Source: Streptosporangiaceae bacterium
GTDB taxonomy: Bacteria > Actinomycetota > Actinomycetes > Streptosporangiales > Streptosporangiaceae
Assembly (NCBI GenBank): GCA_025934375.1
Contig: JAICYD010000034.1
Span: 1 to 54,616, forward strand
Length of the DNA stretch: 54,616 nt
Direction of reading: 5' to 3'
Under the pieces are notes generated by a model, which saw only the letters and a program-made list of their open reading frames with translations, had not been told where the DNA came from and ran no database searches. Shown in pieces: positions 18,288 to 29,087 of the stretch. Made by a program: the position numbers and the translations under genes. How positions within the stretch are numbered: position 1 is the stretch's first letter; the number at the start of each line of letters is the position of its first letter.

Positions 18288-18546
18288 CCTGAGCAGAGAA
18301 AATGCGATGGCTATTTTGTGATCAAATCGGCAATGGGCATAACCGGATTATTCTGAGAACTGGGCCATGCCGCGTTCGCGCCCGTGCATCGGATCCGGCC
18401 CTGTCACGGGAGGCGGTTCTGCACCGGATCGAAGCGTGCACCGGAAACCGGGGTGCTCAGCAGGCCGCGCCATCGCTAAGCTTGACATGGCCTCGTAGCC
18501 CGTGGACTACAAGGCAGGCAGTGAAGGATGAGGAGGTTGGGTCGCC
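18288..18546. promoter_or_regulatory. Upstream region of the DUF397 gene
   Basis: A 259-bp spacer between the divergent HATPase and DUF397 genes. TTGACA at 18482-18487 is followed 17 nt later by GACTAC (18505-18510), a weak candidate -35/-10 pair on the plus strand. AGGAGG at 18530-18535 is a good ribosome site for the ATG at 18547. The left part is AT-rich (around 18230-18360) and presumably carries the HATPase promoter. Confidence 0.35.
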
Positions 18547-18738
18547 ATGACGAGCGACACGTTCACCGACTGGCGCAAGGCCACCTACAGTCACGCCAAC
18601 GGTGACTGCGTGGCGGTCGCAGCCGATCAGCGCGTTATCGGCGTCCAGGACACCCGGGTTCGGCGTGGACAGACTCTGGAATTCCCGGAGGCCGCGTGGC
18701 GGGTCTTTGTCGCGGCTGTCAAGCGCTTGGACGCGTAG
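18547..18738 (+). CDS. DUF397 domain protein
   Basis: A 63-residue protein with the DUF397 pattern: DWRKATYSHANGDCVAVA near the N-terminus, then GVQDTR, and the C-terminal FPEAAWRVFVAAVK. In streptomycetes these small proteins are encoded beside XRE-DUF5753 regulators and HATPase proteins in WhiJ/AbaA-like loci that influence development and antibiotic production. Here it precedes the XRE gene by 139 nt and faces away from the HATPase gene. A strong AGGAGG lies 11 nt upstream of the ATG. Confidence 0.85.
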   Translation: MTSDTFTDWRKATYSHANGDCVAVAADQRVIGVQDTRVRRGQTLEFPEAAWRVFVAAVKRLDA

Positions 18739-18877
18739 CTGGCGCCCTTTCACTTGGAAGTCAGCGGCGTACTGGCGTGTTCGACTTGCGGGAGATATGA
18801 CTAGTATCGAATAATGGGCTTACGGTGATCTATCGCGGTTTGCAACTCCTATACCGCGTGTGGACGGGAGGCCCAGG

Positions 18878-19740
18878 ATGAGCAGTCCCTATGTCCGGCG
18901 GCTACGGCTCGGAATGGAGCTGCGAGCTTTGCGTACCGAGCGCAATATGACCCAAGCGCGGGTAGCGCGACTCATCGGGAAACGCGAAACGACATCTCCC
19001 GGCTGGAGAACGGGCAGAGTGCCGACCCCGCAGATGTGCTGAACCTACTGGAGGCTCTGGGCGTTGAGGACGAGCGGTGGCTGGTGCTGACGGCCATTGC
19101 TCGCGATGCGGGCGAGTCGGGCTGGTGGGAGTCGGTCAAGCACATCGGGGTACGCCAGGCGCTCTACGCCAACCTGGAAGCCGGAGCAGCCACCATCGTC
19201 AAGTACGAGCAGACGGCTCTGCCGGGACTATTGCAGATCCCGGACTACATACGGGCGCTGACCATGGTTGGCGCCGCGATAGAGCCGGTATCGGGGACCA
19301 TGGACGGCATCCTTGCCGGGCGTGCGGGCCGTCAGCGTAACCTGCGCCGCCCTGGCGGTCCATCCGTCGAGATGATCGTCGATGAGTTCGCAGTCCATCG
19401 GCACGCTGCCCCCGCCGGCGTGGTGAAGCGGCAACTGCGGCACCTCGTCGAGGTCGTAGAGGGAGGCCAGCTGAGTATCACGCTCCGGGTCCTCCCGGTC
19501 CAGGCGCAGTTCAGGGACTTCGCGGTCCCGCGCTGCGCGTTCTCGATCTACGCCTATCCGGACCCCGGCGATCCGCGCGTGGTGGCGATCGACACGGTGA
19601 CGTCCGACGTGATCTTGACCGACGAAGCCCAGGTCGCCCCGTACGAGCGCATGTACGAGCGGCTCCGCGAGGCGGCGCTGTCACCCGAGGAGAGTGCCAA
19701 GCTCCTCACCGAAGCAGCCGACGCGCTCCCGGATGACTGA
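18878..19740 (+). pseudogene. XRE-family regulator with DUF5753 domain, frameshifted
   Basis: From ATG 18878 (GGGAGG 6 nt upstream) the frame encodes an N-terminal XRE helix-turn-helix: GMELRALRTERNMTQARVARLIGK. After that it runs into a stop at about 19042. The expected continuation (NDISRLENGQSADPADVLNLLEALGV) is in another frame starting at about 18990 and runs to 19740. That part contains the DUF5753 ligand/partner domain (YEQTALPGLLQIPDYIRAL, VDEFAVHR, ITLRVLPVQ). One missing base near 18987-18992, possibly in the run of A residues before CGACATC, explains the break. If real, the DNA-binding and effector halves are separated; if a sequencing error, the gene is an intact WhiJ-like regulator. 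Confidence 0.75.
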
Positions 19741-19867
19741 GGCCGCCGGCCCGCTCCAGATGCTCGCGTTTCCTTTCATATCCGATACTTATCGCTTGCT
19801 TATTCGAGTTGATTGGGATAGAGTTCGATGTAGCTCTTCTAGTGAAACGTTGTTTTTCTGAAGGGAG

Positions 19868-22471
19868 GTGTGCCAGGTCGTGGACATCACGTACGGCAGG
19901 GAGTTCCTGGCTGGGCGATATCGGCCTGGCGCGCGTGACCAGCGGCTGGAGGAGTTCGCCCAGGGCCGGTGGGGAGATGCCGCCCGGCCGTCGGCGCGGC
20001 TGGCCTCGGGGTGGCTGGCGCTGCAAGCCAGTGACGTGTCCCGCCCGGAGGTGCTCGCGGAGGCGACCGGGGATGAGCTGCTCGGGGTGGGGCGGGCCTG
20101 GAAATCGCTGGAGACGTGGTCCTTCTGCGGGAAGCTGGCCGTGGTGCGGGAGCTGATCCGCCGCTTCCCGCTGAACGAGGACGACGAGCCGGGGGCGGAA
20201 GCGGGCGGGCTGCCCGATGAGTGGGACCCCCGGCTGCACCACGAGGTCGCCGCCGCGCTGGGGATCTCCGTGGTCGCGGCGGGCAAGATGGTGAACCTGG
20301 CGTGGACGCTGGATGCGCGGCTGCCAGGAATCAGCGAGGCGCTCGCGGATGGCCGCCTGGACCCTGGCCGGGTGAAGATGATCGTGGACGAGACCGCCGT
20401 TTTGGACCGCGAGGACCTGTTCGGCCGGGCTGAGGCGATCATCCTGGCTGGCCTGCGGGGCTGTAAGACCTGGTCAGACCTGCAGCGCCTCGTGCAGCGC
20501 GCGGTGATCACCGTGGACCCCGACGGTGCGCGCAGGCGCCGGGAGCGGGCCGAGCGGGAAGACGCCAGGGTGCGGTTCTGGCGGGAAGCCGCGGGGACCT
20601 GCGCGCTGCGGGGTACCGGCCTGCCCACCGACCAGGCCCTCGCGGCGACCGCGAACATCGAGGCCCGCGCCCTGGAGTACAAGGCCGCGCCGGTCAAGCG
20701 GCCGATGGACATCCTGCGCGTCATGGCCTACCTCGACTTGATCAACGGCGTGACAGTCGCGCAGCGAGCCGCGTGGGCCCGGGCTGAGGATGCGGCTCGC
20801 GCGGCCGGGGCAGATCAGACCGAGGCAGATCAGACCGGGGCAGACCAGAACGAGGCAGACGGGCAGGCCGCCCGCGATACCCGCCTGCGCGATGCCGCCG
20901 CCCAGGCCAGGGACAAGGTCCGGGAGAAGGCGCGAGCCAGGGCTGGCCAACGCGACGCCAACCCCGGCCGCCCCGGCCAGGGTGAGGACGCAGACGACGG
21001 CCGTCCAGGCGACGCCCACGACGGGAGCGCGAACGGAGACGGGCCGGGCGATGGTCGTCCCGATGGCGGGGGTGATGGCAGCGGTCCAGACGGTACCGGC
21101 GGTGGGGTGCCGGGTGGGGATGGCCCGGATGGCGGCGCAGGCGGAGGCGGGCCGGGCGATGGTCGTCCCGATGGCGGCGGCGAGGGACGGGGTTACGGGC
21201 GGCTGCCGCAGGGTTACTGGATCGGCAGCTCGCCTGGCGGCTACCCGCGCGGAGGCCAAGCCCCGGGAAACCTAGCCCCGGGAAACCTAGCCCCGGGAAA
21301 CCTAGCCCCGGGAAACCTAGCCCCGGGAAACCTAGCCCCGGGAAACCTAGCCCCGGGAAACCTAGCCCCGGGACGTCAAGCTCTGGGAACCCTAGCCCGG
21401 GGGGACCACGCCCTGGGCGGGTTGCCCTGCACTCAGTGCGGCGTCGGCGTCGGCGTCGGCGGCGTCTGCGGGCTGCCCATCCGGGCGAGCCTGACGCTCC
21501 CGGCGGGGGCGGTCCAGTGGCTGGCCGAGGGGGCGGGAGGATGGCGCGGATTCGCCGGCACCCCGGATGGCACCCCGGATGGCACCGGCGGCAGCAGCAG
21601 CAGCGGCGGCGGCGGCGGCGGTGGCGGCGGCACCGGTGCTGGCGGTGGCGGCGGCGGCACCGGTGCTGGCGGTGGCGGCGGCGGTGATGATCCGGGTGGT
21701 GGAGGCTCTGGTGACCGTGGTCCTTGTCCCGCGTGCGGGAATCAGGGCAGCGGCCGCATGCCCGGCACTCCCGTGCTGCCCGTCCGCGGGAACCTGACAT
21801 TTCCGCTGCTCACGCTGCTCGGCCTGGCGGAGCGGCCGGGTGAGGCGCACGGCATGGGGGCGCTGGATGCCGGACTGGTGCGCGACCTGGCGGCGGCGGG
21901 CGCGAGACACCCGGCGAGTGAGTTCTGCGTGACCATCACCGACGAGCGGGGATTCGCGATCGGGCACGGCTGCGCGAAGCCCATCCGGGGCAGGGCCGTC
22001 CGGAGCAAGGGCGCGGCGATCCCGGCCGGCCTCGATCGGGTTTCCTTCACGCCCGCGGGCAGGACCGGCCCCAATGGCGGGTTCGGGGCCTGGACGCTGA
22101 CCGTGCCCGGCGCGCCGGCGCCGTTCACCGTGGACATCGGCCCGGTCCCGGTCGACGACTGCGACCACCGGCACGCCAGCGCGGGATACGCGCCCAGTGC
22201 CAGGCTGCGCCACCTGGTCCAGGTCCGCGACGGCGCCTGCTCGTTCCCGGCCTGCTCCCGGCACGCCCGGGACTGCGACTTCGAGCACGCACAGTCATTC
22301 GATGCGGGCGGACCGACCTGCGCTTGCAACGCCCACGCGTGCAGCCGCGCCTGCCACCGCATCAAGCAATCACCCGGCTGGACCGTCACCAAGCCCCGAC
22401 CCGGCTGGACCCAGTGGACAACCATGACCGGCCGCACCTACCGGCAAGGCCCCTGGCGCTACCCGGCATGA
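19868..22471 (+). CDS. DUF222 / HNH endonuclease-like (13E12-type) protein with low-complexity insert
   Basis: About 867 residues. The N-terminal third is a DUF222 domain ([37 protein letters not shown]). The middle (about 310-640) is low complexity: ADQTE repeats, Gly/Asp/Pro-rich sequence, seven perfect APGNL repeats and a poly-Gly/TGAG tract. The C-terminus has an HNH-like zinc module with [17 protein letters not shown], then [16 protein letters not shown]. The catalytic Asp-His pair of typical members reads Glu-His here, so nuclease activity is uncertain. These genes are abundant and repetitive in actinomycetes, and their function is poorly known. The GTG at 19868 is only 1-2 nt after GGGAGG; GTG 19880 is an alternative start. 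Confidence 0.75.
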   Translation: MCQVVDITYGREFLAGRYRPGARDQRLEEFAQGRWGDAARPSARLASGWLALQASDVSRPEVLAEATGDELLGVGRAWKSLETWSFCGKLAVVRELIRRFPLNEDDEPGAEAGGLPDEWDPRLHHEVAAALGISVVAAGKMVNLAWTLDARLPGISEALADGRLDPGRVKMIVDETAVLDREDLFGRAEAIILAGLRGCKTWSDLQRLVQRAVITVDPDGARRRRERAEREDARVRFWREAAGTCALRGTGLPTDQALAATANIEARALEYKAAPVKRPMDILRVMAYLDLINGVTVAQRAAWARAEDAARAAGADQTEADQTGADQNEADGQAARDTRLRDAAAQARDKVREKARARAGQRDANPGRPGQGEDADDGRPGDAHDGSANGDGPGDGRPDGGGDGSGPDGTGGGVPGGDGPDGGAGGGGPGDGRPDGGGEGRGYGRLPQGYWIGSSPGGYPRGGQAPGNLAPGNLAPGNLAPGNLAPGNLAPGNLAPGNLAPGRQALGTLARGDHALGGLPCTQCGVGVGVGGVCGLPIRASLTLPAGAVQWLAEGAGGWRGFAGTPDGTPDGTGGSSSSGGGGGGGGGTGAGGGGGGTGAGGGGGGDDPGGGGSGDRGPCPACGNQGSGRMPGTPVLPVRGNLTFPLLTLLGLAERPGEAHGMGALDAGLVRDLAAAGARHPASEFCVTITDERGFAIGHGCAKPIRGRAVRSKGAAIPAGLDRVSFTPAGRTGPNGGFGAWTLTVPGAPAPFTVDIGPVPVDDCDHRHASAGYAPSARLRHLVQVRDGACSFPACSRHARDCDFEHAQSFDAGGPTCACNAHACSRACHRIKQSPGWTVTKPRPGWTQWTTMTGRTYRQGPWRYPA
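21260..21409 (+). repeat. In-frame 15-bp tandem repeat (APGNL) in the HNH gene
   Basis: Seven perfect copies of GCCCCGGGAAACCTA (21260-21364) are followed by three degenerate copies to about 21409. The perfect copies encode APGNL. Identity between units, including synonymous positions, points to very recent expansion. A second low-complexity block (poly-Gly with TGAG) follows at about 21590-21700. Confidence 0.95.
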
Positions 22472-22552
22472 GCAAGCGGTGGTCCGCGTGTCGGCGGGGC
22501 ACCCGAACCCGGTCATCTTCGCCGGAGCCGGCCCAGTGAACGGCAGCCTCGG

Positions 22553-23041
22553 TTAGGTGGGCGAGGTCATTTTCTGCGCGGCCGCCTTGACCGCCTGCCG
22601 GATCCGGGAGTAGGTGCCGCATCGGCAGATGTTGCGCAGCTCGTCGAGATCCGCGTCGGTGATCTCGCGGCCTTCCGCGTGGGCCCGCTTTACCTTGGCG
22701 ACCGCCGCCATGATCTGGCCTGGCTGGCAGTAGCCGCACTGGGCGACGTCGTAGTCCAGCCAGGCCTGCTGCATCGGGTGCAAGTCCGCGCCTACCGTGG
22801 CGGGCAGGCCCTCGATAGTGGTGATCTCGTCGGTCGGTTTGATGTCCTTCACCCGTACTGAACAGGGGTTGAAGGCCAGGCCGTTGATGTGGCAGGTGCA
22901 GGCCTTGCAGACGTCGAGCGCGCAGCCGTACTTCGGCCCGGTGACACCGAGGATGTCGCGGAGCACCCAGAGCAGGCGGAGGTTGTCTTCGGCTTCCACG
23001 GTGACCTGCTCACCGTTGAGGATGAAGGCGTGAGTGGGCAT
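22553..23041 (-). CDS. Molybdenum hydroxylase small subunit, 2x[2Fe-2S] (isoquinoline 1-oxidoreductase alpha-like)
   Basis: A 162-residue xanthine-dehydrogenase-family iron-sulfur subunit. The N-terminal plant-type ferredoxin cluster uses C-ALDV-C-KA-C and a later NPC; the second cluster uses CGYCQPGQ and CRCGTY. The length fits IorA-type subunits. It follows the large subunit by 13 nt in the same direction, so the two are co-expressed. It passes electrons from the molybdenum site to an acceptor; no FAD subunit is encoded here, as in isoquinoline-type enzymes that use a cytochrome or other acceptor. Substrate cannot be assigned. Confidence 0.88.
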   Translation of the reverse strand: MPTHAFILNGEQVTVEAEDNLRLLWVLRDILGVTGPKYGCALDVCKACTCHINGLAFNPCSVRVKDIKPTDEITTIEGLPATVGADLHPMQQAWLDYDVAQCGYCQPGQIMAAVAKVKRAHAEGREITDADLDELRNICRCGTYSRIRQAVKAAAQKMTSPT

Positions 23042-23054
23042 GGCGGTGAGTCCT

Positions 23055-25349
23055 TCAGAAGGCGTTGCCGAGGCCGTCGGTGGGTGACTGCGGCGTGGAC
23101 GGTTCGAGCGGCAGCGGCGTGAAGCCGAGCGCGGCGTGGTTGATGGGAAACCGGGTCGGCAGCGTGCCGGTGGCGCGGGCGTACGCGCAGGCGACTGCCG
23201 CGAAGGCGGGCGCGACGCCGAGCTCGCCGGCGCCGCTGGGGCTGTCGCTGGCGCTCGGCATCACGATGACGCTGATGTCTAGCGGGGTGTTCCACTCGCG
23301 CGTGTAGAAGTAATTGTCCCAGCTTCCCTCCAGCGGGATGCCGGCCGATATGTGCAGGCTGGAGGTAAGGGCCAGCGCGATGCCATCCTGCACGCCGCCG
23401 ATCATCTGCGCCTCAAGTCCGCGCGGGTTGATCGTGAACCCGGCGTCGACGACGACCAGGGCCCTGGTCACGCGCGGGCCGGCCACGCCGTCGCTGATCG
23501 GCCGGGTGACCGTCGCCGCAGTGCAGTCGATGTCGACGAGGACCGCGATCGCGCCCCGGTACTCGCTGTGCACGGCGATTCCCTGCGCCGTGCCCGGCGG
23601 CATGGCCTTGCCCCAGGCGCCCGCTGCCGCGGCCTTGTTCAGCACCGCGAGCAGCCGCTGGTCCTTGAGGAAGTTACGGCGGAACATCACCGGGTCCTGC
23701 CCCATCTTCTTCGCGAGCTGGTCGACGATGAGCTCCTGCGCGCACGCCACGTTCGGGGAGTAGATGTTGCGCATGCTGCCGGTGCTGAACCGCAGCGGGA
23801 TCTCGTTCAGCGCCTGGACCGTGACCCCGAAGTTGTACGGCGACGACTGGGTGAGCTCGAAGATAGTCTGCGAGAGGGCCAGGCCGCCGGCGACGGGCAG
23901 CTTCGACGCGGTCGCGGTGACCATGTCACCGAGCCCGTGCCCGAATTCAGTCTGCACGCTGGTGTGCCGTTGCTCGTACGTGAGCACGTTCCCCAGGGCA
24001 TAGGAGGCCCGGACGCGGGATACGCACATCGGGTGGGCCCGGCCCTGCCGGAAGTTGTCGGTCCGAGACCACGAGAGCTTCACCGGCTTGCCCATCTTCT
24101 GTGATGCTTCGGCGGCCTCTAGCGCGGCGTCGTGGAAAAGGTGCCTTCCGAACGAACCTCCGCCCTCGGTCACGTGAACCGTGACCGCGCTCACGGGCAG
24201 GCCGAGTGCGGCGGCAATCGCGCCCTGGGCCACGATCGGCGCCTTGAGGCTCGACCAGATCTCGGCGCTGCCCGGCCGAACGTCGGCGATCGCGCAGTCG
24301 GGCTCGAGCGGGCTGTTGCTGGCGAACGCGAAGAAGAACTCGGCGTCGACGGAGCCCGCGAGCAGGGACAGCGGCGTCGTCAGGTCCGGGAGGGCCGCTT
24401 TGAGCTGCGCTTCGACGGTGTCATCGGACTGGCCGTCCACGGTGCCGGGTCCCCAGGTCACGTCGATCACCTGGATCGCGTCGATGCACTGGCCGAACGC
24501 CTCCGCCCTGATGGCGACGCCGTGCGCGAGAGCGGCGACGTCGGTGACGCCCGGCATGGCCAGGACTGCCGCTACGTTGTTGACCGACACGACGGTGCCG
24601 TTGATCGTCGGCGGCCTGGCGACCATGGTGGGCTTGGCCCCCGGGACCTGGAGGTCCATGGTGAACTGCTTACGGCCGGTGACGATGTCGCGGGCGTCAA
24701 TGCGGCCCTGCGGAGTGCCGAGGATGGTGAACGCGGATTGCGGCTTGAGCTGTGCGGTCACGGTGAGGGTCGTGCGGGCGGCGGCCGGGGCGGCGAGCTC
24801 GCCGTACGTGGCCGTCTGGCCTTCGGGTGCGGTTATCACGCCGTGGCGCGTGGTCAGCAGCGCCGGGTCGGTGTCCCACGTGGCGGCGGCGACCTCGACG
24901 AGCCGCTGGCGGGCGACCGCGGCGGCGGCCCGGACCGGGATGTACATGCTGCGCATCGAGTTGGAGCCGCCGGTGAGCTGGTTCATCAGGAGCTCGGGGC
25001 GGGCGTCCGCCAGCGTTATGGTGACCTTGCCGAGCGGGAGGTCGAGCTCTTCGGCAACCATCATCGCGATGGCCGTGGTCATGCCCTGGCCGACTTCGGC
25101 CCTCGGAACGGCGAGGCTCGCGGTGCCATCCCCGTTGACCACGACGGTGATGAGGCCGCTCGTGGGGGCGGCGGCGAGATCCTGCATGTCGCCGAGGTCA
25201 AAGATCTCCTCGGGCTGGGGAAGGGAGGGGACGGCGGCCCTGGTGGCCTGCGGGCAGGCGAGGGCGGCGGTCCAGTCGACCGCGACGGCCAGGGTTGGCG
25301 CGGCGACCAGGTAGCCGAGGAGCCGGCGGCGGTCCAGCTGTTTGGCCAT
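23055..25349 (-). CDS. Molybdopterin-binding large subunit (isoquinoline 1-oxidoreductase beta-like)
   Basis: About 764 residues in the xanthine oxidase large-subunit superfamily, IorB-type arrangement. The N-terminus DRRRLLGYLVAAPTLAVAV resembles a twin-arginine signal, so the enzyme may be exported or periplasm-facing. Cofactor motifs include EVGQGMTT, GGSFGRHLF and the C-terminal GAGELGVAPAF, which retains the glutamate expected to act as catalytic base. GGAGAG lies about 8 nt before the ATG. It is the first gene of a two-gene operon with the [2Fe-2S] subunit. It would hydroxylate an N-heterocycle or aldehyde at a molybdenum centre; no cofactor-maturation (XdhC-like) gene is present in the window. 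Confidence 0.85.
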   Translation of the reverse strand: MAKQLDRRRLLGYLVAAPTLAVAVDWTAALACPQATRAAVPSLPQPEEIFDLGDMQDLAAAPTSGLITVVVNGDGTASLAVPRAEVGQGMTTAIAMMVAEELDLPLGKVTITLADARPELLMNQLTGGSNSMRSMYIPVRAAAAVARQRLVEVAAATWDTDPALLTTRHGVITAPEGQTATYGELAAPAAARTTLTVTAQLKPQSAFTILGTPQGRIDARDIVTGRKQFTMDLQVPGAKPTMVARPPTINGTVVSVNNVAAVLAMPGVTDVAALAHGVAIRAEAFGQCIDAIQVIDVTWGPGTVDGQSDDTVEAQLKAALPDLTTPLSLLAGSVDAEFFFAFASNSPLEPDCAIADVRPGSAEIWSSLKAPIVAQGAIAAALGLPVSAVTVHVTEGGGSFGRHLFHDAALEAAEASQKMGKPVKLSWSRTDNFRQGRAHPMCVSRVRASYALGNVLTYEQRHTSVQTEFGHGLGDMVTATASKLPVAGGLALSQTIFELTQSSPYNFGVTVQALNEIPLRFSTGSMRNIYSPNVACAQELIVDQLAKKMGQDPVMFRRNFLKDQRLLAVLNKAAAAGAWGKAMPPGTAQGIAVHSEYRGAIAVLVDIDCTAATVTRPISDGVAGPRVTRALVVVDAGFTINPRGLEAQMIGGVQDGIALALTSSLHISAGIPLEGSWDNYFYTREWNTPLDISVIVMPSASDSPSGAGELGVAPAFAAVACAYARATGTLPTRFPINHAALGFTPLPLEPSTPQSPTDGLGNAF

Positions 25350-25487
25350 AACGGTTTCTCTCCACAGAGCGAGTGGTTATGGCGCGGGTAAGGGGACATT
25401 ACCATCTGGTAACTAGGGGCGGCAGGGCGTTGTGAACATGCCGGCCTGGCGGCTGGGCATGGCGGCCGGCTGGCCTAGATTGTTCGG

Positions 25488-27173
<1,686 letters not shown>

Positions 27174-27455
27174 TACCCGGCAGCGTTCGCTGACAATCCG
27201 ACACGGAGTCCGAAACGGCGAATACTTCTCATTGGTGCGTTTGGTCAATGCTTCCCCGGACGTCACAAAGACCGCAAGCGACCCCTTGGCAGCAGGGGAA
27301 ACAATCTCTAAATCATCGGAAATTACTCTGTGGTGGGGAGTGGCCTGGGCTTTTCTTTGCCTGTGCCTGCCTGGGGGGTAATAATCGATAAAGTCCAGGA
27401 TCGCGGCGAGAAAGGGCCAGGTTCACCTGGGTCACGGGGAAAGTAGCGTGCTGCC

Positions 27456-29051
27456 ATGTCGTCAACAAACCTGCTGGAAGGCGCCCCCCTGGCGGGCGCC
27501 GCGTTCGCGGCGAACCAGATCGCCGCGTGCCTAGAGCAGGTGCGGGAGCCAGTGCACGTCATCGGCACGCCCCATGGCGGCCCGCGCGGCCTGGCGCTTG
27601 CCAGCCAGGCAGTGAAGGCCGGCCAGGCGGGCTGCTACCAACTGGGCACGCTGCCGCCGCTGTACCCGGAATGGCTCGGCGACCGCGACTTCGGCCAGGC
27701 GCACGGCGTTCGCTTCCCGTACGTGGCCGGTGAGATGGCGCGGGGCATCGCCACCACGCGGATGGTGATCGCGATGGCCCGCGCCGAGATGCTGGCCATC
27801 TACGGCGCTGCCGGGCTGGATGCCGCGACCATCGAGCGCGCGGTTCACGAGCTCAGCGAGGCGCTTGGCCGCGACTGCCCCTGGGGCGTCAACCTGATCT
27901 ATTCGCCGGCTGAGCAGGCGCTGGAGGAACGCACGGCCGACCTGCTGCTGCGCGGCAACGTCCCGATCATCTCGGCGTCGGCCTACATGGACATCACGGC
28001 GCCGCTGGCCAGGTGCGCGGCGGCCGGGCTGCGGCGCGACCCGGCGGGCCGGATCGTGCGGCCGGTGCGGATCTTCGCGAAGGTGTCCAGGCCCGAAGTC
28101 GCCGAGAAGTTCATGTCGCCCGCTCCCGCCGGGCTGCTCGCGGCGCTGGTGGCCCGCGGCCAGCTGACCCAGGACGAGGCCCGGCTGGCGGCCGAGGTGC
28201 CCATCGCCGAGGACGTGACGGTCGAGGCGGACAGCGGCGGCCACACTGACAACCAGCCCCTTGGCGCGATGCTGCCGGCGATCCTGGCGCTGCGCGACGC
28301 GGTCGCCGCCCGCCGCGGTTACCGGATTCGGGTCGGCGCGGCCGGCGGCCTGGGCAGCCCGCAGGCCGTGGCGGGCGCGTTCGCGCTCGGGGCCGACTAC
28401 GTGCTGACCGGGTCGGTGAACCAGCTAGCGGTCGAGTCGGGCGTGTCGGACGACGCCCGCGCGCTGCTGGCCCAGGCGGACCTCGCGGACGTGATGATGG
28501 CACCCGCCGCGGACATGTTCGAGATGGGCGTCCAGGTCCAGGTGCTGCGCCGGGGCACCATGTTCGGCCCGCGGGCCCGCCGGCTGTATGAGACCTACCG
28601 CGCGTACTCCTCGGTCGAGGAGCTCCCCGCGCGGGTCCGGGGCGCGCTAGAACGAGACGTGCTGCACGCCAGCTTGGATGAGGTCTGGGCGCAGACGGTC
28701 ACCTTCTGGCGGCAGCGGGACCCGGCTCAGCTCGCCAGGGCTGCCGAGGACGCCAGGCACAAGATGGCGCTGATCTTCCGCTGGTACCTGGGCAACTCCA
28801 GCCGGTGGGCGGTCGAGGGCGACACCTCGCGGCGGGCCGACTACCAGCTCTGGGCCGGGTCCGCCGTGGGCGCGTTCAACCGGTGGACCGCCGGGAGCTT
28901 CCTCGCCGAGCCCGCTGAGCGCACGGTCACCCAGATCGCGCTCAACCTGCTTGAGGGCGCCGCCGTCGTCACCCGGGCGCACCAGGCGCGCACGTACGGG
29001 GTGCCGGTCCCGCCGCGTGCTTTCACGTTCGTTCCGCGCCGGCTGCGCTGA
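27456..29051 (+). CDS. pfaD: PfaD-type trans-acting enoyl reductase
   Basis: About 531 residues matching PfaD/2-nitropropane-dioxygenase-like FMN enoyl reductases of PUFA and related synthases. Recognisable features are VTVEADSGGHTDNQPLG, the phosphate-binding GAAGGLGSPQAVAGAFALGA, and the PfaD-specific stretch MMAPAADMFEMGVQVQVL with RRGTMFGPRA. It reduces enoyl-ACP intermediates in trans for the two synthase proteins that follow. A 282-bp upstream region without a gene carries the presumed promoter of the whole locus. The next gene starts 36 nt after its stop, so pfaD leads an operon of pfaD, pfaA-like, fused pfaB/C-like and MFS genes. Confidence 0.92.
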   Translation: MSSTNLLEGAPLAGAAFAANQIAACLEQVREPVHVIGTPHGGPRGLALASQAVKAGQAGCYQLGTLPPLYPEWLGDRDFGQAHGVRFPYVAGEMARGIATTRMVIAMARAEMLAIYGAAGLDAATIERAVHELSEALGRDCPWGVNLIYSPAEQALEERTADLLLRGNVPIISASAYMDITAPLARCAAAGLRRDPAGRIVRPVRIFAKVSRPEVAEKFMSPAPAGLLAALVARGQLTQDEARLAAEVPIAEDVTVEADSGGHTDNQPLGAMLPAILALRDAVAARRGYRIRVGAAGGLGSPQAVAGAFALGADYVLTGSVNQLAVESGVSDDARALLAQADLADVMMAPAADMFEMGVQVQVLRRGTMFGPRARRLYETYRAYSSVEELPARVRGALERDVLHASLDEVWAQTVTFWRQRDPAQLARAAEDARHKMALIFRWYLGNSSRWAVEGDTSRRADYQLWAGSAVGAFNRWTAGSFLAEPAERTVTQIALNLLEGAAVVTRAHQARTYGVPVPPRAFTFVPRRLR

Positions 29052-29087
29052 GGCAGCCGACGTCCATCTCGCAACCGCAGGGGGAAT

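Noticed and set aside
21260..21409. Regular repeats considered as a CRISPR array
   Set aside because: Units are directly adjacent without spacers and lie in frame inside a coding sequence.
24132..25391. Plus-strand 419-codon frame opposite the molybdenum hydroxylase
   Set aside because: Overlaps a gene with strong cofactor motifs; the translation resembles no protein family.
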